64,000 nt of DNA from Pseudomonadota bacterium (GCA_030685065.1 JAUXQH010000161.1:1-64000), one strand, 5' to 3'. Shown: positions 16,240 to 26,095, counted from the first letter of the stretch. Translations and numbers: made by a program. The notes: generated by a model from the letters alone, not told the origin.

Positions 16240-19200
16240 GCCGCGAAGATGACGGTCGCCACAACCCGCCCCCCTACGGCGCCGAGGCGTACACGCAGAG
16301 GAGCCCCGCCCAATTCCGCGTGTCGGCGCGCAGTGTCCCCGACCAGCCGCACGTCGGCATCGGTGGCGCGCAGGGCGATCACCTCGACCTCGCGCGGCGA
16401 GAGCGCCATGCCGACGCCGAGCGCCTTGAGGACGGCCTCCTTCACCGCCCAGGCGCGGGTGAGCGCGGTGTCGCTCGTGAACCGCGCCTGTTCGGTGGGG
16501 GTGAACCACTCCTCCGCGAAGGAGGCGTGGCGCGCCTCGACCCGCTCCAGATCGATCCCGACGCGCGCACCGCGCACCGCGAGCGCCAGGGCCTCGCCCT
16601 CCACGTGCGAAATCGTCACGTGGACATCGGCGACGCCCTCCACCCGGGGCTCGCCGGAAGGCGCGCGCACCACCGTGAAGCGGGGGTGGCCCACCAGGGC
16701 CTCGACCGCGCGGCGGGCCGCGAGCTGCCCCGCGAGGCGGTCGGACTGCCGCTTGGCGGTGCCGCGCGCGGTCGACCAGGCCACATCCCCCGGGGAGAGC
16801 GAGGTGCGCGCCTCGGACGACGTGGCGAGGCTCGCGGACGGCCAGCCGCCCTCGGGCTCCGGATAACGATCGCCCGGCGGGAGAGGCCCACGGTCGACCA
16901 TGCGGAACCCGCGCACCACGAGCACGCGGCCCTCCGACCCGTCGACGTCGATGTCGTAGGCGCCGTCCCGCGCGTGCACCACGATCTGGAGGGCATCGCC
17001 CTCGACGACCGGGCGGAACCGGCGCACGGCGTCGATGCTGGCGGGCAGCGCCATGACGCCGTCGAGCGCCATGCGGTGCAGGCCGGCGGCCTGGAACGCG
17101 GCCTCGAGCACGAGCGGATCGGTCACGAGCCCCTCGGCGATCGAGGCGTGCTCGACCGAACCGAGCGCGAGCAGGCCCTGGACCGCGACCGCCTCGGCCT
17201 CGGACAACACCTGGAAGCGCGAGCCGTGGAAGAAGCGCCGGTAGATGTCGCGCTGGGAGAGCCGCTCCTCGGGGAAGAAGGCCGAGCGGAGCTCCGGCAA
17301 GACCGGCATCTCCTCGAGCTGGACGACCGCCTCGAAGTGGTCGGTGTGGAGCGTGCGCCCCGCGCGCGTGGCCCGGCTCGACGCGAGGCGGCACCGGACC
17401 GCCCCCTCGCCCAGCGGCTCCGCGCGCACCTGGATCTCGACGGGCTCGTCGCGATGCAGCTTGAGCGGCGCGTGAAAGCGCACGTCCTCCACGCCGGCGT
17501 ACCGACCCGTCGGCAGGGCCGCGAGCGCCGCCGCGACCATCATCTCGATGCCGATGACGCCCGGGAGCACCGGCACCCCGTCGATCGCGTGGTCCACGAT
17601 CCACGGGTCGCTCTCGACCGAGAGCGTGCGACGGCCGATGGCGGCGTCCCCGTCGAGCTCGACGTGGTCGAGCATCGGGTGGAGGGAGGGCAGCGAGAAG
17701 TCACCCAGGCGCCCGGCCACGAGCACCTCGCCGGTCGTCCCGGCGGCGACCAGATCGTAGAGCAGGCGGGCGCCCGCCTCCGCCGGGAGCAGCTCGACCC
17801 CGCGGCTGGTGAGCAGCGCCTCCATGCCACCGCGTACGGCCATCCCGACATCGCCCCAGGCGGTCCAGCAGACGTGCAGCGACCGCGGGCGAGCGCGGCA
17901 CAGGCGCGCCATCGCCTCGTTGGCAGCGGCGTAGTCGACCTGCCCAGGATTGCCGAAGCGCCCGGCGATCGAGCCCATCGAGACGAAGAAGGTCTCGGCG
18001 GGGAGCTCCGTGGCGAGGGTCAGCCCGCCTTCGGCCTTGCCGGCGTAGACGCGACAGAAGGCTGCAACGTCCTTGTCGGGGAGCATGCGCGACTCCTCGA
18101 CGCCCGCGCCGTGGATGCACAGGTCGATCCGCTGATACCGGGCCAGCGTGAGCTCGATCAGGTGCCGCACCTCGAGCTCGTCGGCCAGATCGATCGCGTG
18201 CGTCTCGACCTCGGCGCCGAAGGACTCGAGCAGCTGCACGGTGCGACGCGCCTCTTCGGCTACGCGCAGGGGCCGCAAGCCGTCCTCGATGCGCTTCGGC
18301 GTGGCCCGGAGGCCGTCGGTCTCGAGGCGCGCGCGGATCTCGCCCTTCGCCTTGTCCTCGTCGAGCGGCTCGCTCCCCGGCGCCGTGCGCCCGACCAGGA
18401 TCAGCGTGCACGCGCCCTGCCGTGCGAACGTCGCCGCGACCTTGGCGGTGATTCCGCGCGTGCCGCCGGTCAAGAGGATCACCGGCGCGCGGCTCGAATC
18501 CCCGCCCGCGCCGATCCCGAAGTGGCCACGCGCCGGGAGCGGATCGGTCCCGAGGGTGGCCACGCGGCGGCTCGTCAGGTCGATGAGGACCTCCACGGCG
18601 TTGTCGGTTTCGCACAGCTCCCCGAGGATGGCCTCGCTGGCCATGGCGACGTCGAGGTCGGCCGCGAGATCGACCACGCGGGCCCGGCAGCGGGGCCACT
18701 CGCGTCCGAGCGCCTTGGTCAGCCCGGCGCGGCCACCCGCGTCGCGCGCCTCGCGCAGCGAGGTGGGGTGCGAGATGGCGCAGATCCACTGGGCGGGCGG
18801 CGCATCCCCGAGCGCCTTCGCCTCGGCGAACGCGGCGAGCAAGGGCACGCCCACGTCGATCACGGTGTCGGGAGCGCCGTCGAGGTCACCCCCGGCCTCG
18901 AGGATGGCGCCCTGGAGCGCATCCGCGAGGGGACCGAACCCGAGCACCCGGATCCGGCGACCGCGCACCGAGCTCCGCGGGCTGGACAGGCGATCGACGT
19001 AGACGGGACGACGTACGCGGAAGGCAGGCGGGAGCACGTCGTCCAGGTCCACGGGAGCGGGCGTCGCGGGTGGCCACATGGACGAGGCCTCCGCCTCGTA
19101 TTCGGCCGGAACCGGGTCGAGGAAGCGCGGCGTTCCCGGGGCGGGCTCCGCTTCGGGGGAGGGCGCCGCGTCGGGGGCGGGAGCCGCCTCGGTCGCCACG

Positions 19201-22200
19201 GCGCTCGCGAGCCCGGGCGTCGCATCCGCGTTCCCCATGACCGAGACGGTCACTTCCAGCTCGGTCGCCTCGTCGACGGCCGGCGTCGGCACCGCGTTCG
19301 GCTCGGTGGGGACCGCACCCACGGCAGCGCCGGCGGTGAGCGCGGCCTGGCGCGCCATCCACCCGGCGAGGCTGGACAACGTCGGGTAGTCGGCGAGGCG
19401 GAACGCGTCGTCGCGGCCGAGCCCGTACTTCGCCCGGACCTCGCTGAAGATCTCGGCCTGCTTCACGGTGTCGATGCCGAGGTCGGCCTCGAGCTCGTAC
19501 GAGGGGTCGAGCTCGCTCACCTCGTACCCGGTCTTGGTGGCCACCACCGCGAGGAGGGAGGCGAGGACCTCCTCCTCGGAGGGCGCCGGGCCGGATGTAT
19601 CAGCGGCGGGAGCCGATGGTTCAGCGACCGGAGCCGATGGTTCAGCGGCGGGAGCCGATGCATCGCCCACCGTGGCCTCACCACCCGGAGCGCCGACGGC
19701 CTTGGCGGCCTGCTCGGCGAGGTAGGCCGCGAGCTTCTCGATGGTCGGGTACGAGGCGAGCCGGAACGAGTCGTCGCGCTCGAGGTGATACGCGTCGCGC
19801 ACCTCCCCGAAGATCTCGGCCTGCTTCACCGTGTCGATGCCGAGGTCGGCCTCGAGCTCGTAGGTCAGATCGAGCTCGGAGCGATCGTACCCGGTCTTGC
19901 TGGAGATCACGCCGAGCAGGGTGTCGAGGACCTGGGCGGCGGTGACGCTGGGCCGCGGCGCCGACACATCCGGCGCCGACACATCCGGCGCCGACACCTG
20001 CGTCACGACCGCCGCGCTCTCCGCGGTGTCCGCCGCCCAGCGGAGCTGGCGATGTTCGACCACGAGGTGGCCGGCGCCCCTCTCCGCGAGCCAGCTCCCG
20101 TAGGCGCGGGCGTCGAGGATGCGCTGGTCCCCCACGGCCATCTTGCGCCACGCCGCCAGGGCGAGCTGGGAGCCGAAGCCGGCCGCGAGCCGGAGCGCGA
20201 AGTCGATGTCGGCGTGCCCCCCGGTGGCGAGCGTGAGATCGCCGAGGTCGGGATCGGGCTCCTTGAGGTTCGCGATCGGGGGCACCTGCCGGTACTGCAG
20301 CGCCTTGACCGCGACCGTGTCCTCGATGCCCGCGCCCATCGCGTGCCCGGTGTAGCCCTTGGTGTTGGCGATGAGGATCTTCGACGCCGCGGCGCCGAAG
20401 GCCGCGGGGAGGCTCGCCATCTCGGCGGCCGCGGAGCCGCCGCGCGCCGGCGTGTAGGTCTCGTGGGAGAGGAACACGCACCGCTCGGCGAAGGCCGCGT
20501 GGCTCACGCCCGCCCGGGCCACCACCGCGTCGGTGAACGTGCAGACCTCGCGCGAGATGTGGTCCGCGTCCAGTCGCGTGCCGTGGAACGCCGAGTTGGA
20601 GATGCGCGTGCCGAGCAATTCCGCGATGGGCACCATGCCGCGGGCCCGCACGTCCTCATCCTTCTCGAGCACGAGGCTCACCGCGCCCATGCCGAGGATC
20701 ATCCCGTGGCGGCGCTTGTCGAAGGGCAGCGCGGCGTCCTCGACCTTGTCCTTGGTCGTAGCGGCACCGGCCGCGAGGAAGCCCGAGGCGATCCACTCGA
20801 GGAGGTTCTCGTTCGTCACGTCGTCCGCGCCGATCACGATCACCCGGTCGGCGCGACCGAGGCGGATCCAGTCTTCCCCGACCGCGAGCGCCTGGGTGGT
20901 GCTCGCGCACGCGGCGTTCACGTGGGTGTTGGGCCCGCGCGCGCCGACGAACTGCGCGAATTGGGAGTGGCCCATCGCCAGGATCTGGAACAGGAAGCGG
21001 CGGTCGAACTGGCCGTTTCCGTCGTCCCCGTTGGACTTGATCTTGGTCACCAGCTGATCGACGCCCGGAAACGCGCTGGCGAAGACGATGCCGGTGCGAT
21101 CCCGAAGGGCCTCCGGGAGCGCCCATCCGGTCGCGACGGGCTTACCGGTCGTCGTCTGCCGCCACGTGCGGACCAGCGGGATCCCCGCGTCCTTGAGGGC
21201 CTCGAGCCCGGCCGCGAAGGCGAGCTGGGTGGTCACGTCGAGCGAGCGGACCAGCGCGGCGTCGACGCCGTAGTCGGCCACCAGGTCGAAGTGCCGCTTG
21301 TACCCGGCGAGGTGGACCACGCCCTCGCGATCGTCGACGGGAACGAAGTCGCCCTGGCCCGTCTGCGCGTTCTTGACGAGCTTCACGAGGCGCTTCGAGA
21401 GCTGGCGATCGAGCTGGTCGTCGCCGAGGAGCCCGATGCGGTTTTCGCCCGCGAGCATGCGCGCGACGTTGTCGGGCGCGAACACCTCGTCCCCGCCGGG
21501 GAGGCCGAGCGAGGCGCCGGAGCAGACGACCTTCACGTCGTGAGGAGACATGCGGCTCGGGGTCGGCACGGTTGCCCCCTTGGTCACGACGGTTGCCGCC
21601 GGCGGCGTGGCGGGAGGAGGGAGCGGCGCGACGGCGACGGATGCGACGGGTGCGACGGGTGCGACGGGTGCGACGGGTGCGAGCGCGACGGGCGCCGCGT
21701 GCGCCACGGAGAGGGACGTCGGCACCGGCCCGCGGGCGCCTTCGAACGCGCTCCAGCTCGCGACGAGGAAGCTCTGGAGCGCCGGGAGCAGGGCGCGGGC
21801 GAAGCCCGAGGCGTCGAGCCCATGGAGGTCCTTGCCCGCCACCTCGGCGAGGAAGCGCGCGGCGACGTCGGGATCGAGCCCGTCATCCGCCTGGGCGGCG
21901 CGGCGGGCGGGCACCCCGGCGGGGCGCGTGGCCCCGATACGGCCGCCCGCGTAGTCGATGAGCGACCGCAACGTGCGGTGCTCGCCCATGCGGAAGGTCG
22001 GGTCCTGCTCGAGGCGGAAGTGATCCCGAACGGTCGCGATGATGTCCGCCAGCTTCACCGTGTCGATGCCGAGGTCGGCCTCGAGGTCGAAGTCGAGATC
22101 GAGCGACTCGACGGGGTAGCCCGTCTTCGCCGCGACGATGGTGAGGATGCCGTGCTCGACGGCGGCGGTGCCACGGGCGCCGTCCGCGGGCCCGGTGGCG

Positions 22201-25200
22201 ATGAACGAGAGCTCGCGCGGGGCGCGGAGCGCCTCGGCGCGGGCGGCGAGGCGCGCGCTGGTCGAGCGGCGGGCGCCAGACTCGGCGAAGAGGTCCGCCG
22301 TCGCCGCCGGAACGCCGTGCACGGGGAACCCGAGCGTGAGCAGGTTGGCGAGGGTGTCGAGGAAGGACAACACGCCGCCGCGCTTGGGCTGGTTCGTGTA
22401 GAGCGCGCGGTGCGGCCGGTGCTTGAGGATGCTGACCACGAACCCGGCGAGGGCGCGCTTGGGCCCGCACTCGACGAAGATGCGCGCACCCTCGGCGTAC
22501 ATGCGCTCGATCTGGGAGGTCCACTCCACCGGCGAGGCGACCTGCTTCGCCAGGATTTCGATCGCCTTTTCGACCGCGCCGGGGCCGGTCGGATACCACT
22601 TGCTGTCCACGTTCGTCGTGATGCGGCGGCGCGGGGCCTTCAGATCCAGGCTCTGGAGGACGCGGCGCAGGGGCGCGGTGGCGGGCGCCACGATGCGGCT
22701 GTGGAACGCGTGGCTCACGGGCAGCGGGTACACGGTGATGCCGCGGCTCTTGAAGGCCTCGATCGCGGCCTCGACCGCCTCGGTCTCGCCCGCGATGACG
22801 GTCTGCGTGGGGCAATTCTTGTTCGCGGCCACGACGTAGCCGGGGATCTCCGCCAGGAGCTGCTCGACCACCTCGACGGAGGTGGCGATGCCCGCCATCT
22901 TGCCGAAGTCGTCGAGCTTGACGGCGGCCATCTCCCGGCCGCGCGCGCTCACGGCGACCAGCGCCTCGCGGAACGTCAACATCCCGGCGGCCACGGCGGC
23001 GCCGTACTCGCCGAGGCTGTGCCCCGCGACCATGTCCGGCCGGACGCCGAAGCTCGCGAGCAGGCGGAGGATCGCTACGTCCACCGTCAACGTGGCGGGC
23101 TGGGAGATCTCGGTGGCGCGGAGCGCCTCGAACTGGTCGTCCTCGGAGAGGGCCTCGTCCCGGCGGATGATCGACGTGAGCGGGCGCCCGAGGAGCGGCG
23201 TCATGACCTCGTCGGCCTCGCGGAACGTGTCCGCGACGATGGGGAAATGCTCGGCGAGGTCGAGCCCCATGCCGATGTATTGGCTGCCCTGCCCGGTGAA
23301 GAGGAACGCGAGCTGGCCGTCGCACGGGATGTCTTCGAGGTAGATGCCGCGCTGGCGCAACAGGTCGTAGCCCTTGCCCTTTTGGAGCGCGGCCACGGCC
23401 TTGTCGAGCTGCATGTCGCGCTCGGCGGCGTCCGCCGCGGCGGCTGCGAGGCGCAAGGGCGCGTCCGGCTCGAAGGGCGCGACCTGGCCGTTCTTGAGCG
23501 CGCGGCACCGCGCGACCATCTCCTCCGGCGTGTCGGCGGAGAGGGCCCAGATCCCGGCGGGGACGGGGACGGCGGCGGTCGGACGGGGTTCGAGCACAGG
23601 TGAGGTCACGACGGACTCCGACGGCACGGGGGGCGTTGCGGGGGGCTGGCCCCCCGCCCCAGGAGCCGAAGCGCCCGCAATCGCGGCAGGCGGCGATACA
23701 TGCGTCATGGCTGAACCACCTGATACATTTGATACATGTGTCACCGCCCTGGCCTTCGAGCGGAGCATGCCCGGCCGGTGCTCCTCCACCACCATGTGGA
23801 AGTTGGTCCCGCCGAACCCGAACGCGCTGATGCCGACGCGACGCGCGCCGGAAGCACCGATCTCCCACGCTTCGGGCGCGGTCTGCACGCGGAGCGGCAC
23901 CACGTCCAGATCGATGTCCTTGCGGGGGGTCTTGTAGTTGATGGAGGGCGGCAGCACCTTGTGGAACAAGGCGAGGCTGGCCTTGAGCGCCGAGGCCGCG
24001 CCCGCCGCGCTCTTGAGGTGCCCGATGTTCGACTTGATCGAGCCCAGGCGAGCCGGGCGGCCCGCGCGACGGCCCCGGCCGATGAGCTCGCCGAGGGCCT
24101 CGACCTCGACCTTGTCACCGACCACGGTGCTGGTGCCGTGCGCCTCGAACAGGTCGACGTCCCACGGATCGATGCCCGCGTTCTCGTACGCACGCGTGAG
24201 CGCACGGCGCTGCCCCTCGGGGTTGGGCGCGGTGATGCCCTTGCCCTTGCCGTCGGAGCTGCCGCCGATGCCGCGGATCACCGAGTAGATGCGATCCCCG
24301 TCCCGCTCGGCGTCGGCCAGGCGCTTGAGCACGAGGATGCCGACCCCCTCCCCCATCACAAAACCGTTGGCGTTCGCGTCGAAGGGGCGGGAGCCGTCGG
24401 GCGAGAGCGCGCCGATCTTGCAGAACTTGGTGTACGTCGCGACGCCCATCGAGCGGTCGGCGCCGCCGGTGAGGGCCATGTCGAAGTCGTGGTCCTGCAA
24501 GCCTTTCACCGCCGCCTGCATGGCGGCCATGGCGCCCGCGCACGCCGCGTCGGTGGTGAAGTTGGGGCCGCCGAGGTTGAGCGCGTTCGCGATGCGGCCG
24601 GCGACCACGTTGGAGAGCTCGCCGGGCATCGAGTCCTCGGTGATGGGCGGCAGCCCCTGCTTCATCGACTCCTCGTAGGTGGCCATGATGCGGGTGCGCA
24701 CCAGCTCGGGGAGCTGCGCGAAGTTCGGCACCTCCTCGAGGGCCTTGCGCATCGCCGGGAACATGACGCGGAGCGTGTACTCGTCACCGATCTCCCCGCC
24801 CATGGAGTTGCCGAGGATCACCGCCACGCGCTCGCGATCGAAGGCCTTCGAGCCGCCGTATCCGGCGTCATCCAGCGCGTCGGCGGCGGCCTCGAGCGCC
24901 ATCTGCTGGATCGGATCGATGAGGCGGGCGGCGTTGGGCGGGATGCGGAAGCGGCGGGGGTTGAACGAGAAGTCGGTGATGAACCCGCCGATACGGGCGT
25001 ACGTCTTGTCGGGCACCGAGTGGTCGGGGTCCCAGAAAAGGGCGGGATCCCAGCGGGTGATCGGCACCTCGATGATCGCGTCGAAGCCGGCCAGGAGCTG
25101 CTCCCAGAGGCGCGGGATCCCGGCCGCGCCGGGCAGGCGGCAGCCGAGGCCCACCACCGCGATGGGCTCGGTGGGGCCCGAATCGAGGTGGGTGAGATCG

Positions 25201-26048
25201 GCGGGGGCGGACGTCGTGATCGCGGGCGTCGTGACCGCGGGCGTCGTGACCGCGGACGCCGTGACCGCGGACGTCGTGACCGTGGGCCGTGCCCCGTACG
25301 AAGCGAGCGCCGCTCCGATCGTGCCGCTGGCGTTGCGCAGCGCGACCGCGTGGAGGAGGCCGGCGCCGCCGGGCCAGGCGTGCTCGAAGGCGTCATCCGC
25401 GGCGAACCAGCCCTTGGCCACGGACTCGACGGCCTCGCCGCCGAGGAGCCGGCGGGCAACCGGCGACGCCGACGACGCGACGATTGCCTGGCCGCTCACC
25501 CGCAGCAGGTCCCCCGCGGTGAGGCGGTCGAGCCGCGCGGCGTGGCCGGCGGGCGCGTAGAACGCGAAGAGCACGTCGGACAAGACGATGCCCTCGACCT
25601 CGGGGAGGGGCTCCTCGGGCGGGTGCGGCCACTCGACGAGCACGCGCACTCCCGCGGGCACCTGGCCCAGGAGCGAGCGCACGTCGGCCTCACCGGAGCG
25701 CCCCCCGCTGCCGAGGCCGCGCAGGACGAGCCCTTCGTACCCCTCGGGGACGGGGATGACGGTCGTCGTTTCGCGCCAGCACGGGCGGCCGGCGATCGCG
25801 GGCCCTTCCGCGGCGAGGATCGGGCCCGTTCCGGGGGCGCCGACGGTCGACACGACGCGTACCCACGCGCCGCTCCGGAGGGGTTCGGAGGCGGGGGCGG
25901 CGCTCGTGATGAGATCGATGATCGGAGTGGCGCCGGCGGCCTCGACCCGACTGGCCAGGCTCACGGGCGCGGAGGACAGCACTTCCGATGGAAGAACGCA
26001 GAAGATCGTGCGCGCCAAACAGCTCTCCGGGCAAAAGACGGTCTTCAT
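16236..26048 (-). CDS. Giant iterative polyketide/fatty-acid synthase with built-in PPTase
   Basis: One 3270-residue frame. Order: 1-250, a degenerate region with GLVLRGLGSGGRSGE (106-120) resembling a nitronate-monooxygenase/PfaD-like motif; KS1 about 293-756 (Cys503, His637, His677); AT about 910-1210 (Ser1011 in GHSLG, HAFH 1113-1116, malonyl type); ACP1 about 1290-1375; KS2 about 1503-1970 (Cys1714, His1862, His1902); ACP2 about 2035-2120; ACP3 about 2155-2240; KR about 2365-2770 (TGGTRGI 2527-2533, Lys2671, Ser2693, Tyr2706, Asn2710); DH double-hotdog about 2805-3050 (His2820, Glu2982 where Asp is usual); PPTase about 3095-3270 (GIDLE 3164-3168, Lys3203-Glu3204, Lys3208). There is no canonical enoyl reductase or thioesterase. 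All three carriers read LGID-T-VK, with Thr1330, Thr2073 and Thr2194 in place of Ser. The KR-DH-PPTase end resembles enediyne PKSE; the tandem carriers recall Pfa enzymes. The product is unknown. Confidence 0.9.
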   Translation of the reverse strand: MKTVFCPESCLARTIFCVLPSEVLSSAPVSLASRVEAAGATPIIDLITSAAPASEPLRSGAWVRVVSTVGAPGTGPILAAEGPAIAGRPCWRETTTVIPVPEGYEGLVLRGLGSGGRSGEADVRSLLGQVPAGVRVLVEWPHPPEEPLPEVEGIVLSDVLFAFYAPAGHAARLDRLTAGDLLRVSGQAIVASSASPVARRLLGGEAVESVAKGWFAADDAFEHAWPGGAGLLHAVALRNASGTIGAALASYGARPTVTTSAVTASAVTTPAVTTPAITTSAPADLTHLDSGPTEPIAVVGLGCRLPGAAGIPRLWEQLLAGFDAIIEVPITRWDPALFWDPDHSVPDKTYARIGGFITDFSFNPRRFRIPPNAARLIDPIQQMALEAAADALDDAGYGGSKAFDRERVAVILGNSMGGEIGDEYTLRVMFPAMRKALEEVPNFAQLPELVRTRIMATYEESMKQGLPPITEDSMPGELSNVVAGRIANALNLGGPNFTTDAACAGAMAAMQAAVKGLQDHDFDMALTGGADRSMGVATYTKFCKIGALSPDGSRPFDANANGFVMGEGVGILVLKRLADAERDGDRIYSVIRGIGGSSDGKGKGITAPNPEGQRRALTRAYENAGIDPWDVDLFEAHGTSTVVGDKVEVEALGELIGRGRRAGRPARLGSIKSNIGHLKSAAGAASALKASLALFHKVLPPSINYKTPRKDIDLDVVPLRVQTAPEAWEIGASGARRVGISAFGFGGTNFHMVVEEHRPGMLRSKARAVTHVSNVSGGSAMTHVSPPAAIAGASAPGAGGQPPATPPVPSESVVTSPVLEPRPTAAVPVPAGIWALSADTPEEMVARCRALKNGQVAPFEPDAPLRLAAAAADAAERDMQLDKAVAALQKGKGYDLLRQRGIYLEDIPCDGQLAFLFTGQGSQYIGMGLDLAEHFPIVADTFREADEVMTPLLGRPLTSIIRRDEALSEDDQFEALRATEISQPATLTVDVAILRLLASFGVRPDMVAGHSLGEYGAAVAAGMLTFREALVAVSARGREMAAVKLDDFGKMAGIATSVEVVEQLLAEIPGYVVAANKNCPTQTVIAGETEAVEAAIEAFKSRGITVYPLPVSHAFHSRIVAPATAPLRRVLQSLDLKAPRRRITTNVDSKWYPTGPGAVEKAIEILAKQVASPVEWTSQIERMYAEGARIFVECGPKRALAGFVVSILKHRPHRALYTNQPKRGGVLSFLDTLANLLTLGFPVHGVPAATADLFAESGARRSTSARLAARAEALRAPRELSFIATGPADGARGTAAVEHGILTIVAAKTGYPVESLDLDFDLEADLGIDTVKLADIIATVRDHFRLEQDPTFRMGEHRTLRSLIDYAGGRIGATRPAGVPARRAAQADDGLDPDVAARFLAEVAGKDLHGLDASGFARALLPALQSFLVASWSAFEGARGPVPTSLSVAHAAPVALAPVAPVAPVAPVASVAVAPLPPPATPPAATVVTKGATVPTPSRMSPHDVKVVCSGASLGLPGGDEVFAPDNVARMLAGENRIGLLGDDQLDRQLSKRLVKLVKNAQTGQGDFVPVDDREGVVHLAGYKRHFDLVADYGVDAALVRSLDVTTQLAFAAGLEALKDAGIPLVRTWRQTTTGKPVATGWALPEALRDRTGIVFASAFPGVDQLVTKIKSNGDDGNGQFDRRFLFQILAMGHSQFAQFVGARGPNTHVNAACASTTQALAVGEDWIRLGRADRVIVIGADDVTNENLLEWIASGFLAAGAATTKDKVEDAALPFDKRRHGMILGMGAVSLVLEKDEDVRARGMVPIAELLGTRISNSAFHGTRLDADHISREVCTFTDAVVARAGVSHAAFAERCVFLSHETYTPARGGSAAAEMASLPAAFGAAASKILIANTKGYTGHAMGAGIEDTVAVKALQYRQVPPIANLKEPDPDLGDLTLATGGHADIDFALRLAAGFGSQLALAAWRKMAVGDQRILDARAYGSWLAERGAGHLVVEHRQLRWAADTAESAAVVTQVSAPDVSAPDVSAPRPSVTAAQVLDTLLGVISSKTGYDRSELDLTYELEADLGIDTVKQAEIFGEVRDAYHLERDDSFRLASYPTIEKLAAYLAEQAAKAVGAPGGEATVGDASAPAAEPSAPVAEPSAPAADTSGPAPSEEEVLASLLAVVATKTGYEVSELDPSYELEADLGIDTVKQAEIFSEVRAKYGLGRDDAFRLADYPTLSSLAGWMARQAALTAGAAVGAVPTEPNAVPTPAVDEATELEVTVSVMGNADATPGLASAVATEAAPAPDAAPSPEAEPAPGTPRFLDPVPAEYEAEASSMWPPATPAPVDLDDVLPPAFRVRRPVYVDRLSSPRSSVRGRRIRVLGFGPLADALQGAILEAGGDLDGAPDTVIDVGVPLLAAFAEAKALGDAPPAQWICAISHPTSLREARDAGGRAGLTKALGREWPRCRARVVDLAADLDVAMASEAILGELCETDNAVEVLIDLTSRRVATLGTDPLPARGHFGIGAGGDSSRAPVILLTGGTRGITAKVAATFARQGACTLILVGRTAPGSEPLDEDKAKGEIRARLETDGLRATPKRIEDGLRPLRVAEEARRTVQLLESFGAEVETHAIDLADELEVRHLIELTLARYQRIDLCIHGAGVEESRMLPDKDVAAFCRVYAGKAEGGLTLATELPAETFFVSMGSIAGRFGNPGQVDYAAANEAMARLCRARPRSLHVCWTAWGDVGMAVRGGMEALLTSRGVELLPAEAGARLLYDLVAAGTTGEVLVAGRLGDFSLPSLHPMLDHVELDGDAAIGRRTLSVESDPWIVDHAIDGVPVLPGVIGIEMMVAAALAALPTGRYAGVEDVRFHAPLKLHRDEPVEIQVRAEPLGEGAVRCRLASSRATRAGRTLHTDHFEAVVQLEEMPVLPELRSAFFPEERLSQRDIYRRFFHGSRFQVLSEAEAVAVQGLLALGSVEHASIAEGLVTDPLVLEAAFQAAGLHRMALDGVMALPASIDAVRRFRPVVEGDALQIVVHARDGAYDIDVDGSEGRVLVVRGFRMVDRGPLPPGDRYPEPEGGWPSASLATSSEARTSLSPGDVAWSTARGTAKRQSDRLAGQLAARRAVEALVGHPRFTVVRAPSGEPRVEGVADVHVTISHVEGEALALAVRGARVGIDLERVEARHASFAEEWFTPTEQARFTSDTALTRAWAVKEAVLKALGVGMALSPREVEVIALRATDADVRLVGDTARRHAELGGAPLRVRLGAVGGRVVATVIFAA
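19595..20000. repeat. Micro-repeats encoding linkers around ACP2 and ACP3
   Basis: Between the two carrier domains (about 19595-19672) the coding strand alternates gaaccatcggctcc units and a gatacat element, giving EPSAPVAEPSAPAADTS. Upstream of ACP2 (about 19957-20000) a 15-base unit, ggcgccgacacatcc, repeats and encodes SAPDV blocks. Both are in-frame spacers. Confidence 0.75.
21642..21690. repeat. 9-bp repeat encoding the Ala-Pro-Val linker before KS2
   Basis: The unit gcgacgggt repeats about five times and encodes APVAPVAPVAPVA in the linker between ACP1 and KS2 of the giant synthase. In-frame copy-number change would alter only linker length. Confidence 0.75.
23694..23745. repeat. GATACAT/GAACCA insertion in the KS1-AT linker
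   Basis: On the + strand the stretch carries gatacatg, gaaccacctgataca and tgatacatg in close succession, markedly richer in A/T than the surroundings, and encodes THVSNVSGGSAMTHVSP. It shares an exact 15-mer with the repeat in the sulfatase-like gene. Confidence 0.75.
25205..25286. repeat. 15-bp repeat encoding the linker before KS1
   Basis: Units close to gcgggcgtcgtgacc repeat five times and encode the Thr/Ser/Ala/Val-rich spacer between the N-terminal region and KS1 of the giant synthase. Confidence 0.7.
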
Positions 26049-26095
26049 AACCCGACGCTCCGGCGGGGGGCGAATGAGCCGGCATTCATCCTGCG

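Noticed and set aside
16227-23603. Very long plus-strand frame opposite the synthase gene
   Set aside because: It mirrors the synthase codons and its translation is Arg/Ala/Gly/His-rich low complexity; an antisense shadow of a high-GC gene.
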